Counted from the first letter of the stretch, positions 12,789 through 21,958 are shown. The stretch is DNA of 64,000 nt from Patescibacteria group bacterium (GCA_030272735.1 JARXKL010000001.1:1-64000), one strand, 5' to 3'. The notes: generated from the letters alone by a model not told the origin. Numbers and translations are program-made.

Positions 12789-13099
12789 TGTTCAAACTCC
12801 TATGCCCCGTAAAGGGCGTTTTGTAATAAGTAATAGAGACTGACGGAGGCCAATCAAACGGGTTTGGAGTTGAAGCTTACAGCCAGGGGTGCTACCGTTC
12901 GAAGCGAACCTGTTAGTGCTGGAAACTAGTTGAACAATGAAAGCGCGCAGGGACCGAAGTGTGCTTGCTTGAAAAATAGTCTGCGTGGTAAATTTTGCGG
13001 GCAAAAAGTCCACTCATGGCTAACAATTAGTATACACCCCGCCGTCAAACAATCCAGCGTGATATTAACTACATATTTACTGCTGTGGCCAGCAAAGGT
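12789..13099 (-). promoter_or_regulatory. control region of the polymerase cassette
   Basis: This 311-bp stretch has no convincing gene. On the minus strand TGGATT (13051-13056), 16 bp and TATACT (13029-13034) form a promoter giving a leader of about 230 nt. A second candidate (TTGATT, 16 bp, TATTAC) lies nearer the gene. GTTCGAAGCGAAC (12897-12909) is a perfect inverted repeat and a candidate operator, but it is not the Gram-positive LexA box layout. GCCC/GGGC near 12801-12816 sits by the ribosome binding site. Confidence 0.45.
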
Positions 13100-13501
13100 T
13101 TACTGGACGGTGTCGACGAAGTTGACGAGTTCGTGAGGTGTGAGCTCGGCTTTTACGAGGTAGCCATCGGCTTGTTTTTCGATGTCGGCGCGGACGTCAT
13201 CGCGTTGTTCGAGGTTGGTGGCGATAATAATCTTGGCCCTGAGTGGTGGTACGCGGGAAGGATTACGGAGCGAGCGCAAAATTTCGATGCCGGTCAGGTT
13301 GGGCACCATTAGGTCGAGCAATATAACATCGTAGTCATTTGCTTCAGCTGCCTTCAAGGCTTCTTGGCCGTCGCCAATAACCGTTACAATGTAGCCGGCT
13401 TTAGTGAGCGCACGGTCGTAGAGTTCGGCAATAAAATGTTCGTCTTCTATGCACAGGACGGTGCGGCCGGTGCTGGGTTGAGGGGTAGTGTTTGGTTCCA
13501 T
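13100..13501 (-). CDS. single-domain response regulator
   Basis: A CheY-like receiver of 133 residues with acidic cluster Glu19-Asp20-Glu21, phosphoacceptor Asp63 (Leu-Leu-Asp-Leu-Met-Val-Pro) and Leu-Val-Lys near the end. There is no output domain. It follows the membrane histidine kinase by 17 nt on the same strand, so it is the likely phosphate acceptor. The 17 residues before the first strand are a polar, Pro/Thr-rich extension. How it transmits the signal is unknown. Confidence 0.9.
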   Translation of the reverse strand: MEPNTTPQPSTGRTVLCIEDEHFIAELYDRALTKAGYIVTVIGDGQEALKAAEANDYDVILLDLMVPNLTGIEILRSLRNPSRVPPLRAKIIIATNLEQRDDVRADIEKQADGYLVKAELTPHELVNFVDTVQ

Positions 13502-13518
13502 AAATATAGTCTAGCAGT

Positions 13519-15057
13519 TTAGCGTCGATACAGGGAGTGGTTCTTAATCCAGCCGTGTGCACCACGGGTCATTTCGTCGCCTCCGGACTTCTTCATTTCT
13601 TCGGCCATTTTAGCGTATGGCACGAGCGTGAACCCAAAGGTGCTGCCCTCATTCTCCTTACTGCTTACCCAAACAGAGCCACCATGGGCCGTGACGATTG
13701 CCTTTGACAGATATAAACCAAGGCCAGTGCCACCGACTTGCGCCCGGTTGCGGAAATCGCGGTAGAACTTCGAAAACAGATTCGGTATGGTAGTCGGAGA
13801 AATGCCCAGGCCAAAGTCTTGCACCGTTGTTTCGACGAGTCCGTCGGCGTTCAGATATGTGGCAATCTCGATGGTCTTACTCTCGCCACTGTATTTAATG
13901 GCGTTATCGACAATATTATTGATTACTTCTTGGATACTGATGTGATCAACACCTACGGTTGGCAAATTGGTGGCAATACGACAATGCAGCGTAATTCCGC
14001 GCACCTTGGCGCGTAAGCTTAAGTTTCCGACGGCGGTTTTTAGTACTGCTGGCCACTGTTCTTCATGCAGTTGCAGCTGCAACTGGTCATCATCAATTCG
14101 GGCTACGTTTAAGATGTTGTTCACAAATGCAGTGAGCTGCTCGGCTTGCGAACGCATCTTCATCATAAAGTCTTGCAGTTCTGGATTGCCTGAGGTGTTA
14201 ATCTCTTCTTCGAACACCTCTATGTAGCCACGCAGCAGTGTCAACGGCGTCCGTAACTCATGGACACTGAGTGCGATGAAACTAATTGCCTGTACATCTT
14301 GACTATAGGCTTTGGTGTGGTCGAAGAGCACGAGCATGGTCTCGATCTTTTGCGGATTATCCCTGTTGTAATAGGTTGCAAGGTCAAACAATCTTTCAGG
14401 GTGCTCTTCACGGACGTTTAATCGCACGCGCTCCCATAAGTTTGAGGCAGTTGCTGAACTCTCTTTAGCTTTTTTGAGCCACGCATCGAACGTATCCTCA
14501 CTCGGGAATGACATATCGAGCACCATGTAAATGTTTTTGCCAATCATATTAACGGCATCGATGCCTATATACTGAGCCGCGGCTTCGTTAGCAAAGAGGA
14601 TAGTGTCGGTGGCGTCCATGGTTATTAACGGTAGCGGGAGGCTCTGAGCAATAAAGTTCTTGGTAAGGCTTTGATCAACTGTGCTCTGTTGCTTCGCTGT
14701 GGAGGACGCAACTTCTGCCAGCTGGTAGACCTGTGCAGACAAGTTTGTTACGAGCTCACGGCCTAGACGTAATTTATCAATTTCTGGGGCTGCAACACCA
14801 TGTTCTGTCGGGCTGAGATGCAGTATGGCCTGCCATAGAGCTTGCACCGGTTGCGTCACAAAGGTAGCGAAGACTTGTGAAAGCAGAACGCTCAACGAGA
14901 GTCCAATAATGAATGCGATAATAGCGCTCACTAACAAAGATAAGCTCGTTACCCGCTGTAATAGTACAATACAGCCCAATAATAAAAGGTTGTTTGCCAG
15001 CAACACCCCGACGAGTCCTAGTCGGATGGTTCGGCGTAGTTGCTGAATGTGGTTCAT
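13519..15057 (-). CDS. membrane sensor histidine kinase with PAS domain
   Basis: Two transmembrane helices (about 13-34 and 40-66) with almost no external loop lead to a PAS domain (about 135-235). HisKA follows with Val-His-Glu-Leu-Arg-Thr-Pro, then HATPase_c with Asn-Asn-Ile-Val-Asp-Asn-Ala-Ile-Lys-Tyr, Asp-Phe-Gly-Leu-Gly-Ile and Gly-Gly-Thr-Gly-Leu-Gly-Leu. The tiny periplasmic part suggests sensing within the membrane or cytoplasm. The gene is 4 nt from the DUF3048 gene upstream and 17 nt from its response regulator, so the three form one operon. Confidence 0.92.
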   Translation of the reverse strand: MNHIQQLRRTIRLGLVGVLLANNLLLLGCIVLLQRVTSLSLLVSAIIAFIIGLSLSVLLSQVFATFVTQPVQALWQAILHLSPTEHGVAAPEIDKLRLGRELVTNLSAQVYQLAEVASSTAKQQSTVDQSLTKNFIAQSLPLPLITMDATDTILFANEAAAQYIGIDAVNMIGKNIYMVLDMSFPSEDTFDAWLKKAKESSATASNLWERVRLNVREEHPERLFDLATYYNRDNPQKIETMLVLFDHTKAYSQDVQAISFIALSVHELRTPLTLLRGYIEVFEEEINTSGNPELQDFMMKMRSQAEQLTAFVNNILNVARIDDDQLQLQLHEEQWPAVLKTAVGNLSLRAKVRGITLHCRIATNLPTVGVDHISIQEVINNIVDNAIKYSGESKTIEIATYLNADGLVETTVQDFGLGISPTTIPNLFSKFYRDFRNRAQVGGTGLGLYLSKAIVTAHGGSVWVSSKENEGSTFGFTLVPYAKMAEEMKKSGGDEMTRGAHGWIKNHSLYRR

Positions 15058-15061
15058 AGTT

Positions 15062-16306
15062 TTAAGGCGTGTAGGTTATTTCGTTTGTGCCACGAAGAGC
15101 AGTTATCCATGTTTGGCCAGGATTCAGTAGGATCGGCTTGCCGGCCGCATCGGTAAAGGTGAACTGAGCGTTGTTTGCTGCCTTATTCCACTGCCCTATC
15201 GTGGCGATTCCATCTTGGAAGATGTACGCCGCACCGGTGCCAATAGTGTTGTATGCAGAATGGTAGCCATCGGCTTCGAGCGAATACGGCATAATTAGAC
15301 CAATGACAACTTTTGGTGCAATCTGGGTGTTTCCTGCTGCATCGAGGTGTGCTACCCCAGCCATGACACGTCCGTAGCTGTTGGTTGCAGCGTTGTAATC
15401 GTAATGCACATTGTAGGCCGGACCACTGATATTCATAGTTATGGCTTTGGCGTTTGGTTGTTTAACCGCAGCATCTGGTTTACGTGGGAACCCGGTGAAA
15501 GTACTGGTGGTGTAGCCTTTGCTGGCCTCTAAGGCTTGCAGTGCAGCAATGCTGGTATAAACATTATGTGGCGCTGGGCGAGAGGTAATACGGTGATAGG
15601 ACCCGCCGTTAGCGAACTGATCGAGGTCTTTTACGCCCCATTCTTTAATGTTTGCGAGAGCCGCTGGGCTGCCACCAACGTGTGCATAGGCAGCATCGAA
15701 GCCGAGTGCCCACTGCTCATAATAAGGGCGTGCACTGCGGATCGGGCCAACATCTTCCGGGGTTGTGTCTTGGAATAAAGCTAAGAAACGAGTAATGCCA
15801 CCTTCGGCAATGGCTTCAAAAACAACGCTGGCTTGACTGAGGCCAGACTGTGGTCGTGCAGCAAGGCTATTCTCGATCATAACACCGGTAACATGACGCT
15901 GATTGACGCTCGCGTCTACCGGTAACCCACTTAGGGTAGAAGTAATCGGTACCGGTTTAGGCGCGACTTTCTTTTTAACTGTAATTGCGGGCTTTTCGGC
16001 TTGTGCAACCGGCTTAGGAGCGAATTTGAATGCAACTGCACCGGTCATAAAGCTGAATAACAGGACGAGTGCACTGCCAATAATCCATTTTTTGCGGTGA
16101 GTATCCAAGCTCGTTTGTAAGCGGCTGATTAGAGATAAATTTGTTGGCTGAGTTGGTCGCAGTCTCGGAGGGTCGGCAGCAAAAAGTTCAGCCCCTGGTT
16201 TTAGTTGGGGCATACTCATTGATTCAAGTTTTTTTGTCTGTATTGTGTCTATTTTGACTGGAACAGACTTCTCCGGCGCATGCGCCGGCCTAAAGTCGTC
16301 GATCAT
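15062..16306 (-). CDS. membrane-anchored DUF3048 (YerB-like) protein
   Basis: After a cytoplasmic N-terminus of about 75 residues there is one transmembrane helix (Trp-Ile-Ile-Gly-Ser-Ala-Leu-Val, about 74-96), then an external DUF3048 domain. Recognisable parts are Val-Met-Ile-Glu-Asn-Ser, Gly-Pro-Ile-Arg-Ser-Ala-Arg-Pro-Tyr-Tyr, His-Val-Gly-Gly-Ser and Pro-His-Asn-Val-Tyr-Thr. The family includes Bacillus YerB, an extracytoplasmic protein of uncertain function. Its position directly upstream of a sensor kinase suggests it could be linked to envelope sensing; this is inference. Confidence 0.85.
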   Translation of the reverse strand: MIDDFRPAHAPEKSVPVKIDTIQTKKLESMSMPQLKPGAELFAADPPRLRPTQPTNLSLISRLQTSLDTHRKKWIIGSALVLLFSFMTGAVAFKFAPKPVAQAEKPAITVKKKVAPKPVPITSTLSGLPVDASVNQRHVTGVMIENSLAARPQSGLSQASVVFEAIAEGGITRFLALFQDTTPEDVGPIRSARPYYEQWALGFDAAYAHVGGSPAALANIKEWGVKDLDQFANGGSYHRITSRPAPHNVYTSIAALQALEASKGYTTSTFTGFPRKPDAAVKQPNAKAITMNISGPAYNVHYDYNAATNSYGRVMAGVAHLDAAGNTQIAPKVVIGLIMPYSLEADGYHSAYNTIGTGAAYIFQDGIATIGQWNKAANNAQFTFTDAAGKPILLNPGQTWITALRGTNEITYTP

Positions 16307-16345
16307 GCCCTCAGTATAGCAAACGCTTATGCTTTTAGCACGTGT

Positions 16346-17776
16346 TTACTTGAGGACTGCAAGCTGTTGAGCTATGCGCTCCAAGCTACGTTCTTTACCC
16401 AGAACTGCCAGTGAATCCGCCAGTCCTGGGCTCGACGGCGACTGTGTGGTAGCAATGCGTATCAAACTAAAGAATACGGCTGGCTTCTGTCCGCTTGCTT
16501 CGAGTAAGGCATTAAGCCGCTCGGTCAAGTCAGCAAGGCTAAAGTCACTCTGTTGTAATGACTGCTCGGCAGCTTCGAGCAGCTCGTGTAGATCTGACTT
16601 TTCGAGTTTCTTCAGCTGCTTATGTTCCGCTATAAGGTTATTGTCAATCGGCAAATCTACGAAGAAAAAGCGTGTGAGTTCGGGCAATTCTGCAAAGTAT
16701 TTGAGGCGTTCTTGCACCAGTCTCAAAACTTGTTTCTTATAGCTATCATCGTAGCTTTCGGCTTCCGGAGGCCAATAACCGGCTACTTTTTCGTAAAGGT
16801 CATCTAAGGATAATTCACGGATATAATGCCCATTCATCCAAAGCAAGCGTCGTTCATCGAACTGAGCACCACTGTGTTGGACCCGGTCGAGGCAGAACTT
16901 TTCTATTAGTTCTTCCCTGCTGAATATTTCTTGCTCGGTTCCATCGTTCCAGCCGAGGCTCACAATAAAATTGATCAGGGCATCGGGCAGATAGCCATCA
17001 CGGATATAATCAAGCACATCCTTGGCACCATCGCGCTTGCCGAGCTTCTTCTTGCCTTCTGGGGCCATCACATGCGGTGCTGTCGCCATAATTGGCGGCT
17101 CCATGCCCAGTGCCTCATATAAATTTAGGTAATTAGGAACGCTCGCGATAAACTCTTGACCCCTTATAATATGGCTAATCTGCATGTCATTATCATCGGC
17201 GATATGTGCAAAATTGTACGTTGGAAACCCATCGGACTTAACTAATATAAAATCGTCAATAACCTCCGGGCCAGTAGATAAGTCGCCTAATATGGCGTCA
17301 TGCCATTTGTAGGGCTTAGGATCTGACTTAAACCGCAGTGGCTGGGTGCCATCCCAGAGTGGAGGGTTCTCGGGGCGGTGGTTTCGATATAAAAACGGTT
17401 TTTTTGCAGCTTGGGCTTGCTCTCGAAAAGCTTGTACTTCTTCAGGTGTGTACGGGTCGGCGTAAGCTCGGCCATCTTCGACGAGTTCATGCGCCAGCAA
17501 TTTGTAGCCGAGTAATCGCTTACTTTGGCGGTACGGCTCGTAAGGCCCGCCGATATCCGGGCCTTCATCATAGTCGAGCCCAAGGGCCTTCAAGCTCTTC
17601 ATGAGATGTTCATCTGAGCCGGCGACTTCTCTTTTTTGGTCAGTGTCTTCTAAGCGCAGTACAAATTGCCCGTTGTTTTGCCGAGCCAATAACCAAGCAA
17701 AAACGGCCGTACGAATTCCGCCGACATGTAAAAAGCCAGTAGGGCTAGGCGCAAAACGAGTTCGTACAGGCTTCAT
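16346..17776 (-). CDS. gltX: glutamate--tRNA ligase
   Basis: A class I synthetase of 476 residues. The HIGH motif appears in Ser-Pro-Thr-Gly-Phe-Leu-His-Val-Gly-Gly (10-19) and the KMSKS equivalent as Lys-Lys-Leu-Gly-Lys-Arg-Asp-Gly. A helical anticodon-binding domain makes up the C-terminal third. It charges tRNA-Glu; whether it also charges tRNA-Gln through the amidotransferase route cannot be told here. The start Met-Lys-Pro-Val-Arg-Thr-Arg-Phe-Ala-Pro fits the family exactly. Confidence 0.97.
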   Translation of the reverse strand: MKPVRTRFAPSPTGFLHVGGIRTAVFAWLLARQNNGQFVLRLEDTDQKREVAGSDEHLMKSLKALGLDYDEGPDIGGPYEPYRQSKRLLGYKLLAHELVEDGRAYADPYTPEEVQAFREQAQAAKKPFLYRNHRPENPPLWDGTQPLRFKSDPKPYKWHDAILGDLSTGPEVIDDFILVKSDGFPTYNFAHIADDNDMQISHIIRGQEFIASVPNYLNLYEALGMEPPIMATAPHVMAPEGKKKLGKRDGAKDVLDYIRDGYLPDALINFIVSLGWNDGTEQEIFSREELIEKFCLDRVQHSGAQFDERRLLWMNGHYIRELSLDDLYEKVAGYWPPEAESYDDSYKKQVLRLVQERLKYFAELPELTRFFFVDLPIDNNLIAEHKQLKKLEKSDLHELLEAAEQSLQQSDFSLADLTERLNALLEASGQKPAVFFSLIRIATTQSPSSPGLADSLAVLGKERSLERIAQQLAVLK

Positions 17777-17810
17777 CAGGGCTTAGTATAAGAGAAAACT
17801 TCTCTGGTTG

Positions 17811-18896
17811 CTAGAGGCTGTTAGCGATTTCGACGAGCTGCTTGTCGCTAAGGGCGTTCTCGTTCTTCACCTGGTACCAGACGCCACCGTTTACCCAGTT
17901 AGCTGAGTGCTGTTCATCGACATATAGTGTACGTCCAGCAGATTCGATAGTTTGATAGGTTTTGCTTGAGGGAGCCACGACCATATCGCGTAAGGTGTTA
18001 CTGTCCCACTGAGAAGTCTTTTCGATAATTGAAAATGCTCGCTGGTCGCTATTGCTCCGGTAGTGTAGGCCAGCATTTCCTGGGTCATAAGTGATTTTGC
18101 CAAGGCTAAAGCCCGCAGGTTGGTAGCTGGGCTTAGCAACGGTGAATCCGGCTGTGGCTGACGCAACGCGCAGTTTAGCAGCGCTCATGCCGTGTAAGCC
18201 CGCCAATCCTATAACCACTAAAAACGCCGCAGAAGCAGCGGCTAAAGCAGCAATCCGTTTAGCGCCGGTAAGTTTGCGATCTGATGTGTATGTTTGCTCA
18301 TGACCCCTAGCGCTTTCAAGTGCCCTTTGCAGCATGTCAGCGGTTGTCATTTCTTTTTTTGCTGGCTCACGCCGAGAAACGGCTTGACGGGTGGCGAGCG
18401 GCGTGGCCAATAATGCAGGGTTAAGATGAGGTTTTGTAGGGGTAAACTTCTTGATCGATTCACTTTGCGGTACCTGTGCGGCCAGTTGTTTACGGCGATG
18501 GTTTAAAGTAAATGCGGACGATTTCGGGATTATGATAGCTGAAGGTTGCTCAATGAGTGCTCCAGTATGGCTGTGCGCTTTTATGGTGCGCTTGGTTGTT
18601 TTGCCCGGCTTAGCGACAGCATGGCGCATCAATGTCTTGGAGCCTTGAACTGATTTTACCGCGTGTTTTGCAGGACTCCGAACAATATCACCCATGACGG
18701 GCTTAAGTGTAATCGGTCGCGGAATAGCTCGAGGCTGTTTTGCGGGTGCGACTGCTGCTTTTGAGACCGTGGAAAATCCATCAATATTTCGTGGTTTTTT
18801 TGTGGAAACTGCTGCAGCTGGTGCATGAATTATAGCCCCTGTCACGGCATTGTAGCTGTTGCCATTGATTTGAATTATATTATTTTGATTGCCCAC
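17811..18896 (-). CDS. single-pass membrane protein with basic N-terminus and DUF4367-like C-terminus
   Basis: The GTG-started 361-residue protein has about 210 residues of Lys/Arg/Pro/Thr-rich, probably disordered sequence, then one transmembrane helix (Ile-Ala-Ala-Leu-Ala-Ala-Ala-Ser-Ala-Ala-Phe-Leu, about 219-240). The external domain reads Tyr-Gln-Pro-Ala-Gly-Phe-Ser-Leu-Gly, Ser-Gln-Trp-Asp, and Trp-Val-Asn-Gly-Gly-Val-Trp-Tyr, a pattern like DUF4367 domains of Gram-positive anti-sigma-like envelope proteins. The long basic cytoplasmic tail is odd and could contact nucleic acid. It is divergent from the PEGA protein gene. Confidence 0.72.
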   Translation of the reverse strand: MGNQNNIIQINGNSYNAVTGAIIHAPAAAVSTKKPRNIDGFSTVSKAAVAPAKQPRAIPRPITLKPVMGDIVRSPAKHAVKSVQGSKTLMRHAVAKPGKTTKRTIKAHSHTGALIEQPSAIIIPKSSAFTLNHRRKQLAAQVPQSESIKKFTPTKPHLNPALLATPLATRQAVSRREPAKKEMTTADMLQRALESARGHEQTYTSDRKLTGAKRIAALAAASAAFLVVIGLAGLHGMSAAKLRVASATAGFTVAKPSYQPAGFSLGKITYDPGNAGLHYRSNSDQRAFSIIEKTSQWDSNTLRDMVVAPSSKTYQTIESAGRTLYVDEQHSANWVNGGVWYQVKNENALSDKQLVEIANSL

Positions 18897-18944
18897 AGAA
18901 TGTGTCCGATATTTTTGAGAATACTCTGTTTATAGTAGCTCGTA

Positions 18945-18973
18945 TTGCAGTTAACCGCAAGTACCGCCATACT
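18945..18973 (+). promoter_or_regulatory. promoter for the PEGA-like protein gene
   Basis: TTGCAG (18945-18950), 17 bp, CATACT (18968-18973). The start would be near 18980, leaving about 10 nt before the ATG at 18990 and no room for a ribosome binding site. Confidence 0.5.
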
Positions 18974-18989
18974 AGTGCTTAGAAGTTAC

Positions 18990-20474
18990 ATGGATTATTT
19001 AAACCCCAAAAAAGAACAGCGTCACCGCACCGTTTTGTTTATCGGTTACGGTTGTATAGCCATTGCAATTGCATTGACAACATTAGTACTGGTCTATCAG
19101 GCTTATGGTTTTGGTTTAGCAAAACAAGGTACTGTTATTCAAAGCGGTCTGACCTTTTTCTCATCCCAGCCTAATCCAGCTACTATTACTTTGAACGGCA
19201 AAGTTAATAAATCAAACACCAATGCACGCCTAACATTACCCGAAAATATCTATAATGTTGAGATAAGCCGAGATGGATATGAGCCCTGGAAACGCACCAT
19301 TCAGGTAGAAGGCGGGAGTGTTCATCACTTCGATTACCCTCTGCTCGTTCCAAAACAACTTACCCCCAAAAAAATTGCGAGCTTCCCTACTGCACCATCA
19401 TTATTCAGCCAAAGCCTCGATAAACGCTGGATTATTATCCAAAAAGAAGTAGCCGCGACAAGTTTCGACGTTTACGACACGAAAAATCCGGCTAAAGCTC
19501 CAACTTCAATTGCTCTTCCTGACAGTGTTTCCACAAAGGCTACAGCCACTGAAAGCTGGGTGCAGCAAGAATGGGCTGATGATAATAATCACCTAATTCT
19601 CAAGCATACGGTCGACACTAAGATGGAGTTCATCATGCTTAACCGTACGAATCCCGAGCAGTCAGTAAATTTATCTACTACACTCACTGGAGCCCCATTT
19701 ACAGATGTAACACTCATAAATAGAAAGTATGATCTGTACTATCTTTATGATGCGCCAAGTAAAACACTTTTAAAAGCGAGTATTAGTGCGCCGAGCGCCC
19801 AGCCCGTGCTGCAGCACGTATTGAATTTTAAGTCGTACAGTGACGATACAATTTTGTATGCTTCAGACGATAAAACTCCTACCGGCAAAGTAGTTATAAA
19901 ATTACTTATAGGAACCGATACAACGAAACTAAGAATGCTGCCCAGTGGCTCCACGTACTTGCTCGATCTGACTAAATACGACGGCAACCTTTTCGTCGTA
20001 CTAGGTGCAGCCAGTGATAATAAATTAGCCGTGTATAAAGACCCTATCGGGCAATTAGCGAAAAGTGAAACAAAATCTTTAGCTCCGTCACAAGTGCTGC
20101 ATGTAGACCTGCCAAATTACGTCAGCTTCTCGAGTAGCGCGCAATATATAATGGCTGAAAATGGTCGGCAGTTTGCTATTTATGATGTCCAAAACGACCA
20201 TGGCTACAACTATACTGCTAAGCAGCCACTTGATGCTCCCGCAGCTCACGCCAGCTGGATGGACGGCAACCGGCTTACTTACGTTAGCGAAGGCTCGGTG
20301 ATTTTCTTTGATTATGACTATACGAACTTGCACAAGCTGGTCCCTAGTTCGAGCCAATACTTGCCTGCGTTTAGTAGAGACTATAAGTTTACGTACACTT
20401 TACCAACCCCGGTTGTTGGAACTGGCGACGTAACCCTTATGCAAACCTCACTGCTAGCTCCTGCTGATCAATAA
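18990..20474 (+). CDS. membrane-anchored PEGA-domain protein with beta-propeller-like region
   Basis: From the ATG at 18990 the 494-residue protein has a short basic N-terminus, one transmembrane helix (about 13-40), then a PEGA-type surface domain (Pro-Glu-Asn-Ile-Tyr-Asn-Val-Glu-Ile-Ser-Arg-Asp-Gly-Tyr-Glu-Pro-Trp, about 80-115). The remaining 380 residues look like repeated beta strands of a propeller. It is probably an envelope protein exposed outside the cell. The GTG/TTG-type start at 18945 was rejected because it overlaps the promoter. Confidence 0.75.
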   Translation: MDYLNPKKEQRHRTVLFIGYGCIAIAIALTTLVLVYQAYGFGLAKQGTVIQSGLTFFSSQPNPATITLNGKVNKSNTNARLTLPENIYNVEISRDGYEPWKRTIQVEGGSVHHFDYPLLVPKQLTPKKIASFPTAPSLFSQSLDKRWIIIQKEVAATSFDVYDTKNPAKAPTSIALPDSVSTKATATESWVQQEWADDNNHLILKHTVDTKMEFIMLNRTNPEQSVNLSTTLTGAPFTDVTLINRKYDLYYLYDAPSKTLLKASISAPSAQPVLQHVLNFKSYSDDTILYASDDKTPTGKVVIKLLIGTDTTKLRMLPSGSTYLLDLTKYDGNLFVVLGAASDNKLAVYKDPIGQLAKSETKSLAPSQVLHVDLPNYVSFSSSAQYIMAENGRQFAIYDVQNDHGYNYTAKQPLDAPAAHASWMDGNRLTYVSEGSVIFFDYDYTNLHKLVPSSSQYLPAFSRDYKFTYTLPTPVVGTGDVTLMQTSLLAPADQ

Positions 20475-20477
20475 GAA

Positions 20478-21782
20478 TTAGCCTCTGCTCGGTTTTTTGA
20501 CCCATCGTACTGTGAAGTAAATAGCGCCGCCGATAATAGCAGTTGCAAACAATTTACCGATGAAACTACCGAGTACGCGGCCTAATAATGTTTGTCCGTT
20601 ACCGGGGAGGACATTTGAAGCAGCCGTTACAGTTTTGGCTGTCTGCACCGTTGCATTCCCAGATACATCAGGGCTAATTTGCTGCCCGACAACAACTAAT
20701 CGTTTTAGGCTTGTGCCGGGTGGATCGCAGGTTATAAGAGTGGCTGTAGCCGTTTGGCCAGGGATAGGATCGAGCACGCCAACCTCACTTGGGTCTACAA
20801 CATTTTTTGATATAACTTTATACACGTAAACCTTACCGTTATAGGTGAGGTAAAAAGTGTCACCTGGCACAATTGTATGCAACAAAACAAAAGCAAATTT
20901 GTATTTACCTTTGTTGAAAATGTTATTGCTACTGTGGCCGAAGAAGGCGGCATTGCCTGTTTCGCCCGGCTTAGACGTCGTTGGGTAATGCACAACGCCT
21001 TTTTCTAGACCTTTTTCAATATCGCTTTCAACAGTGGTATTTTGGGAAAAATCGGTAGGAATCTGCACGTTAATTTTAGGAATAATAACCTCTGATTTAT
21101 CAGTGGCTGCTACGCTTGTTTCTGAAACAATCAATGGCGTTGAGGCTGCGGCTCGGCTGGGCTGAATAAACGGCGCAATAATAACTTCATTGAAAAAGCC
21201 AAATAAGAAGATTATGACAACCAACAGCCCCATACCCAGGCCGAATAGTAATGACTGAATATGATGCTTGCGGTCGAGCTTGCCACCAGCGGTGACCGTT
21301 TCGCGTATAGCGTCTTGAACGTCCTTGGTGCTGCGTACATCACGAAATTTTCTGGGTTTCGGTTTTGCTGCCTGTTTTTTAGCACGCTCAGTTGTGCCGA
21401 TGACTTGCTGCTTGTGCTCTGCAACTGCGACAGGGCTCGGAGCAATCAGTTTTGCTTCTGGCTGTGCCGTTATGGCTGACTGACTGGCATAAAACTCCTG
21501 CCATACCTGATGCTGTTCATGCGCTGGAAGGCTCTGATAGTAATTGTGCCAAGCTGTCTGCACGGCGGCAAGATCTTGTCCTGAACTGCTCAGATCATAC
21601 ATAAACTGCTGGTGCTTACTCCGGTGCGGTACGTGAGTTGCTTCGGCTATCTCCTGTTTGGCATCTGGCTCAGCTTCGTATATACGTGAGACTTTATCAC
21701 GAATCAGGTCTGCAGCAACGTCTGCATTTGGAGGAGCAGACTGATCATTTTGTGGTTGCGGATTGGGTGGGCTGATGTCCAT
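20478..21782 (-). CDS. sortase family transpeptidase with long cytoplasmic N-terminus
   Basis: After about 175 polar residues there is a transmembrane helix (Leu-Leu-Phe-Gly-Leu-Gly-Met-Gly-Leu-Leu-Val-Val). The external sortase domain has catalytic His in Ala-Phe-Phe-Gly-His-Ser-Ser, Cys in Thr-Leu-Ile-Thr-Cys-Asp-Pro-Pro-Gly-Thr and Arg in Leu-Lys-Arg-Leu. The C-terminus has another hydrophobic segment (Ala-Thr-Ala-Ile-Ile-Gly-Gly-Ala-Ile-Tyr-Phe). Sortases join surface proteins to the cell wall or assemble pili. At 434 residues it is about twice the usual size because of the N-terminal extension. No substrate with an LPXTG-like tail was seen nearby. Confidence 0.88.
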   Translation of the reverse strand: MDISPPNPQPQNDQSAPPNADVAADLIRDKVSRIYEAEPDAKQEIAEATHVPHRSKHQQFMYDLSSSGQDLAAVQTAWHNYYQSLPAHEQHQVWQEFYASQSAITAQPEAKLIAPSPVAVAEHKQQVIGTTERAKKQAAKPKPRKFRDVRSTKDVQDAIRETVTAGGKLDRKHHIQSLLFGLGMGLLVVIIFLFGFFNEVIIAPFIQPSRAAASTPLIVSETSVAATDKSEVIIPKINVQIPTDFSQNTTVESDIEKGLEKGVVHYPTTSKPGETGNAAFFGHSSNNIFNKGKYKFAFVLLHTIVPGDTFYLTYNGKVYVYKVISKNVVDPSEVGVLDPIPGQTATATLITCDPPGTSLKRLVVVGQQISPDVSGNATVQTAKTVTAASNVLPGNGQTLLGRVLGSFIGKLFATAIIGGAIYFTVRWVKKPSRG

Positions 21783-21871
21783 AATAAGCAGAGCCGATGC
21801 TAGCTCTATAAACCCAAGTATAGTACAATTACCCCCTGTAACCTACCGCCTAAACAGTTTTAAGGTTTCCA

Positions 21872-21958
21872 GGGCGAGTGGTGGAATTGGTAGACACGCT
21901 AGACTCAAAATCTTGTGAGCTTTCGCTCGTGGGGGTTCAAGTCCCCCCTCGCCCACCA
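21872..21958 (+). tRNA. tRNA-Leu (CAA)
   Basis: An 87-nt class II tRNA: acceptor GGGCGAG/CTCGCCC, anticodon loop CTCAAAA with CAA, variable arm GTGAGC/GCTCGT, T-arm GGGGG/CCCCC, discriminator A and encoded CCA (21956-21958). The anticodon stem has one U-U mismatch. Confidence 0.94.

Noticed and set aside
12897-12909. Gram-positive LexA box upstream of the polymerase cassette
   Set aside because: The half-sites are in the reverse arrangement with a 3-bp spacer, not CGAAC-N4-GTTCG; kept only as a generic inverted repeat.
12792-13013. 73-aa minus-strand ORF (GTG start) in the polymerase control region
   Set aside because: No ribosome binding site and no family-like composition; it overlaps the inverted repeat and promoter candidates. 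Leader-peptide function cannot be excluded.
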